Source of the DNA: Lepidurus packardi
Taxonomy: Eukaryota > Arthropoda > Branchiopoda > Notostraca > Triopsidae
DNA length: 64,000 bases
Assembly: GCA_023053545.1 (NCBI GenBank)
Contig: JAKZAN010000006.1
Location: forward strand, 2,857,001 to 2,921,000
Direction: 5' to 3'
The stretch's first letter is position 1. The number at the start of each line of letters is the position of its first letter. A program made the position numbers and the translations under genes. Positions 61,409-64,000 of the stretch are shown here, one piece after another. The notes under the pieces are model-generated. The model saw only the letters and a program-made list of their open reading frames with translations, had not been told where the DNA came from and did no database searches.

Positions 61409-62881
61409 TTATTTTAGGGTAGTTATCAAACTAGCTAACATATTGAGCAAAGTAGAGCGTAGGTTATCATCACAATGGCTAAGTTTTGCGTTAGCTTCAT
61501 TAAAGATGGAGGATTCAATTTTGGCACCCACTAAGAATGCCAAATCCATGCCGATGTCCACATCATGATTGAGGAAACTTAGGGATTCGATCATGCCTTG
61601 ATATACAGCCATTTGCACTATATAACCAGGACTGTATTCGCGCGTGACAGTGAATCGTGGAGTTTTGCCAAATCTCCATTCCCAGCTAGCGAATTCCTGG
61701 CGCAGTTGGCCCAACCCTGAAGCGAAACAAACCACATAATGCAGTCAAGTATGTAATGCTAGACTTGACAAAGGCAAAGAACAGGATTAAGTCCACAGCC
61801 TGGTAAAAAAATGACGGAAAGAGAACACAGGCAAGGAAACTTCGACGGATGTGATGATGACACTTACCAGGAAACCATCCTTCGCTGGGATTGATCAACT
61901 GGTAGCCTCTTGCTGACTCTTTGTTGGCCTTATTGGGCTCCAAAAAGAGAGATCCAATGGCAGACTGGATTTCTTCCAATGTCAATTGCAATCCTAAGGA
62001 TGACAAGTTGGATATCGTAGACCGGACACTGGCGGTGGCTTTGCTCACCATTCCTAACTTCCAAACCAAGAATAAAACTATACAGATTGTGTCCATTTAT
62101 CCCTGGTCAATTTACCTCTTCTGGTCTCAAAACCTGACTTAGGTTGGCAGTATCTACATCTACCAAAACGGTGCAATGATGATATGCGTTCTTTCCACCC
62201 AGTTTGGCAGCAGTACCGGAAATCTAAACAGAGGAGGCATGGAAACGGTTAAACTACTTGACTTTTTGCGTTCGTTCTGCAAGCAACTTCAATTACCTTG
62301 TACTTGTTGTTTAGCATAATATCTTCCCGTTCATTGATGTCAACAGGAATTTCCCAGTTGGTTTTCAGAGCTTCACAAATTAGTTCCAAATTCCGTTTTC
62401 TGTGATAATCAGCTCTGGTAGTAAAAAACGTACAATTCAAATTGCCCAGATCATGGTATACTGTCCCTCCACCACTATTTCGCCTTGCGAAAGATATATC
62501 TAAGCTAGGGAAAATTCTGACATGAAATAAGAAGATTACGGTATCGGTGTCAGTTTTACCATTTTTAGCTAGCAAGGACAGGTTGGCTTCCATCCAAGGG
62601 TTCTGATGCCGTCCAATAACCACACAAGGTTTATTTTGCCATAGTAAGAGCACTTGGTGTTTCGAAAAATCAAAATGACGATAAAGCCAATCCTCTAAAG
62701 CTAAATTTGTAAAGATATCGTCAGATTGAGAAATAAACACTGAACGACAAACTCTTGCATCTTTGCACGCACTTGTGAAAGTTCTTTTCATATTTATCCG
62801 ACAGATTTTCTGTGCATTTTTCAAGTTAGAAGTTGTCACGCTGAAACTGTGCTTGAAACTATGCATTGCCGTAAACAACAT
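61409..62881 (-). CDS. LIPT1: Lipoyltransferase 1, mitochondrial
   Basis: Transfers lipoyl groups to E2 subunits of 2-oxoacid dehydrogenases in mitochondria; lipoate-protein ligase A fold. Minus-strand exons 62881-62560, 62499-62297, 62223-62116, 62057-61868 and 61716-61409; 376 residues (human 373). Motifs: NLALEDWLYRH, LLLWQNKPCVVIGRHQNPW, ARRNSGGGTVYHDLGNLNCT (lipoyl site), KISGTAAKLG with the conserved lysine, YHHCTVLVDVD, GWFPG and WEWRFGKTPRF. The N-terminus (MLFTAMHSFKHSFSVTTSNL, then basic residues) fits a mitochondrial targeting peptide; a second ATG six codons in is also possible. An AATAAA overlaps the stop codon on the minus strand. No defects seen. Confidence 0.95.
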
Positions 62882-63046
62882 TATGAAAAAATTTAATAAG
62901 TCGGCAGTGGGACTATTTGCACCACATCAGGAGGCTATCTATACATACAAACTTTCAAAGACAGCAACAACGTTGCCCCTGGACGCAGGCTACCAGAATG
63001 CTGACACGGTCTCCGGATTTACTGAATGTGTAAATGTATTCCTTTA
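62882..63046. other. Upstream flank of LIPT1
   Basis: Short region between LIPT1 and the inverted-repeat element. It presumably holds the LIPT1 promoter; no specific element recognised. Confidence 0.4.
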
Positions 63047-63753
63047 TCAAAATTGACACTAGTGTGTCAGTTTCGAAAAAATAATTTTTTTAAGCTTTTA
63101 ATATTCTCTCAACTTAACCTAACCTAACCTAAGCTAACATATGTAACCAGTGAACCTGTTGGAAAATTTCAACAGGTTGTCCGGTTTCAGAACAAGAGAT
63201 AAAAATGACAATTTTTGTCATATTATTGGTAAACGTTCTCCAGGAAAAAGAATGACAAACAAGTGTCACTTGAGTTAAAAATTGGTAGTTGGAGTGGAAA
63301 TACATTAGGGTTGGTTAGCTTAGGTTGACGATTCTCTTAGATTAGCTTAGGTTAACGATTCTGATGAAAATCTTGTACAGTAATACCCGACTACGCGAAC
63401 TCGGAGATACGCGGTTCTTGATCTTGACTGAAGCAATTTTATTTCTGCACAGTTTACTGCTATGCAGGATGTGAATGTCAATGCCATACTCCAGTTTTTC
63501 CTTCTTAGCCTCGTAATGAGATTTTTCCTAAAGAATTTTTAATTTATTTCATTACTGTATGTAGCTGTAGCGGGCGGCAACCCGGCAACCCTGTCACCCC
63601 GCTAGCTTTAGTGTACCCCAACTTACGCGTTTTCCCTCGTCACACCTATCGCGTAACTTTGTGGTACTACTGTACATGTACTTTCTTTCACTCCATTAGC
63701 TGAAAACAGAAAAATCCATTGTTCGAAACTGACACACTAATATAATTTTGACA
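63047..63753. mobile_element. Non-autonomous DNA element with terminal inverted repeats
   Basis: TAGTGTGTCAGTTTCGAA at 63060-63077 is repeated as a perfect inverted copy at 63722-63739. Outside these, TCAAAATT (63047-63054) and its inverted copy (63744-63751) extend the match with a 4-5 base mismatch block. The element, about 0.7 kb, has no coding capacity. It contains CCTAA/TTAGG-like words (63114-63130 and 63315-63356) and a smaller nested element at 63378-63672. Family not determined. Confidence 0.65.
63378..63672. mobile_element. Nested pogo/Tigger-like MITE, about 295 bp
   Basis: The left end CAGTAATACCCGACTACGCG and the right end, read inverted, CAGTAGTACCACAAAGTTACG, share CAGTA-TACC and a TACGCG core, and both flanks are TA (63376-63377 and 63673-63674). 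Such ends and a TA duplication are typical of pogo/Tigger elements of the Tc1-mariner group. The ends are diverged, so the insertion is not recent. It sits inside the larger inverted-repeat element. Confidence 0.6.
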
Positions 63754-63811
63754 GCAGAATACACTACATAGGTTTGTCACTAAATCCGAAGAACGTGTTG
63801 AAATTTCCCGA

Positions 63812-63899
63812 AAAAAACGATCCGATCCCTGCCAATTTACGGTCAACGCTGGCCCGATCAGATCCGACCAAGTGATCAGGTCTGATCGGATCGCTTTTT
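63812..63899. repeat. Inverted repeat (hairpin)
   Basis: AAAAAACGATCCGATC at about 63812-63827 pairs with GATCGGATCGCTTTTT at about 63884-63899 with one mismatch. The loop also carries GATCAG/CTGATC words. It may be a tiny MITE or a chance GATC-rich fold. Confidence 0.55.
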
Positions 63900-64000
63900 G
63901 AAAGATCCGGAACACTGGTGAAATCATAGAGTAAAGATTCATATAGAGGGAACATCCCTGTGTATAAGACTTGTTGCCAAGAAATAGATGTACTACTTGA

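Overview
This window reads as nuclear DNA of an arthropod. Three genes encode secreted proteins with a single type-2 chitin-binding domain, of the cuticle/peritrophin kind. Genes are intron-rich with very short introns, often 48-70 bp. A few copies of the arthropod telomere motif TTAGG lie near the right end. Protein similarity to vertebrate orthologues is high (WDR35, EPC, COPZ, UPP, LIPT1), so this is probably not a fast-evolving fly; the group cannot be fixed further from sequence alone. I assembled exon structures by hand from splice sites, codon phase and known family sequences. No virus-derived or LTR element was recognised.

Left part, mostly plus strand. 1-2081 holds the 3' exons of a Roundabout (robo) axon-guidance receptor. 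4160-8842 is a complete WDR35/IFT121 gene (22 exons, 1163 aa). 10167-14970 is the most unusual locus: one open multi-exon gene joining a complete caspase domain, with catalytic His and Cys present, to a NACHT NTPase and an NLR-type helical and LRR-like C-terminus. It lies between two long (AT)n tracts. A 5'-truncated LINE with 14-bp target-site duplications lies at 17077-18368. Coatomer zeta (18748-19955) and Enhancer of Polycomb (20747-23622, with a possible extra last exon to 24064) follow.

Middle. About 24.1-30.6 kb and 31.2-37.2 kb are gene-poor. Minus-strand genes then appear: a tiny four-exon chitin-binding protein (31193-30625), a long low-complexity chitin-binding protein (39781-37210), an unrecognised four-exon gene (42488-40944) and a third chitin-binding protein (43963-43104) with a TATA box.

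Right part. Uridine phosphorylase (plus, with two alternative first exons at 45207 and 46425) converges on a 15-exon ADAMTS procollagen-N-proteinase-like gene (53105-48528). Upstream of that are a corin-like type II membrane protein with one Frizzled and five LDLa domains but no protease (58036-54245, first exon not found) and lipoyltransferase LIPT1 (62881-61409). The last kilobase holds a terminal-inverted-repeat element with a smaller pogo/Tigger-like MITE nested in it, and a hairpin.

The genes do not form one pathway. Two themes stand out: an extracellular-matrix/cuticle set (three chitin-binding proteins, the ADAMTS, the Frizzled/LDLa protein) and the solitary caspase-NACHT fusion, which looks like a one-polypeptide sensor-executioner of innate immunity or cell death.
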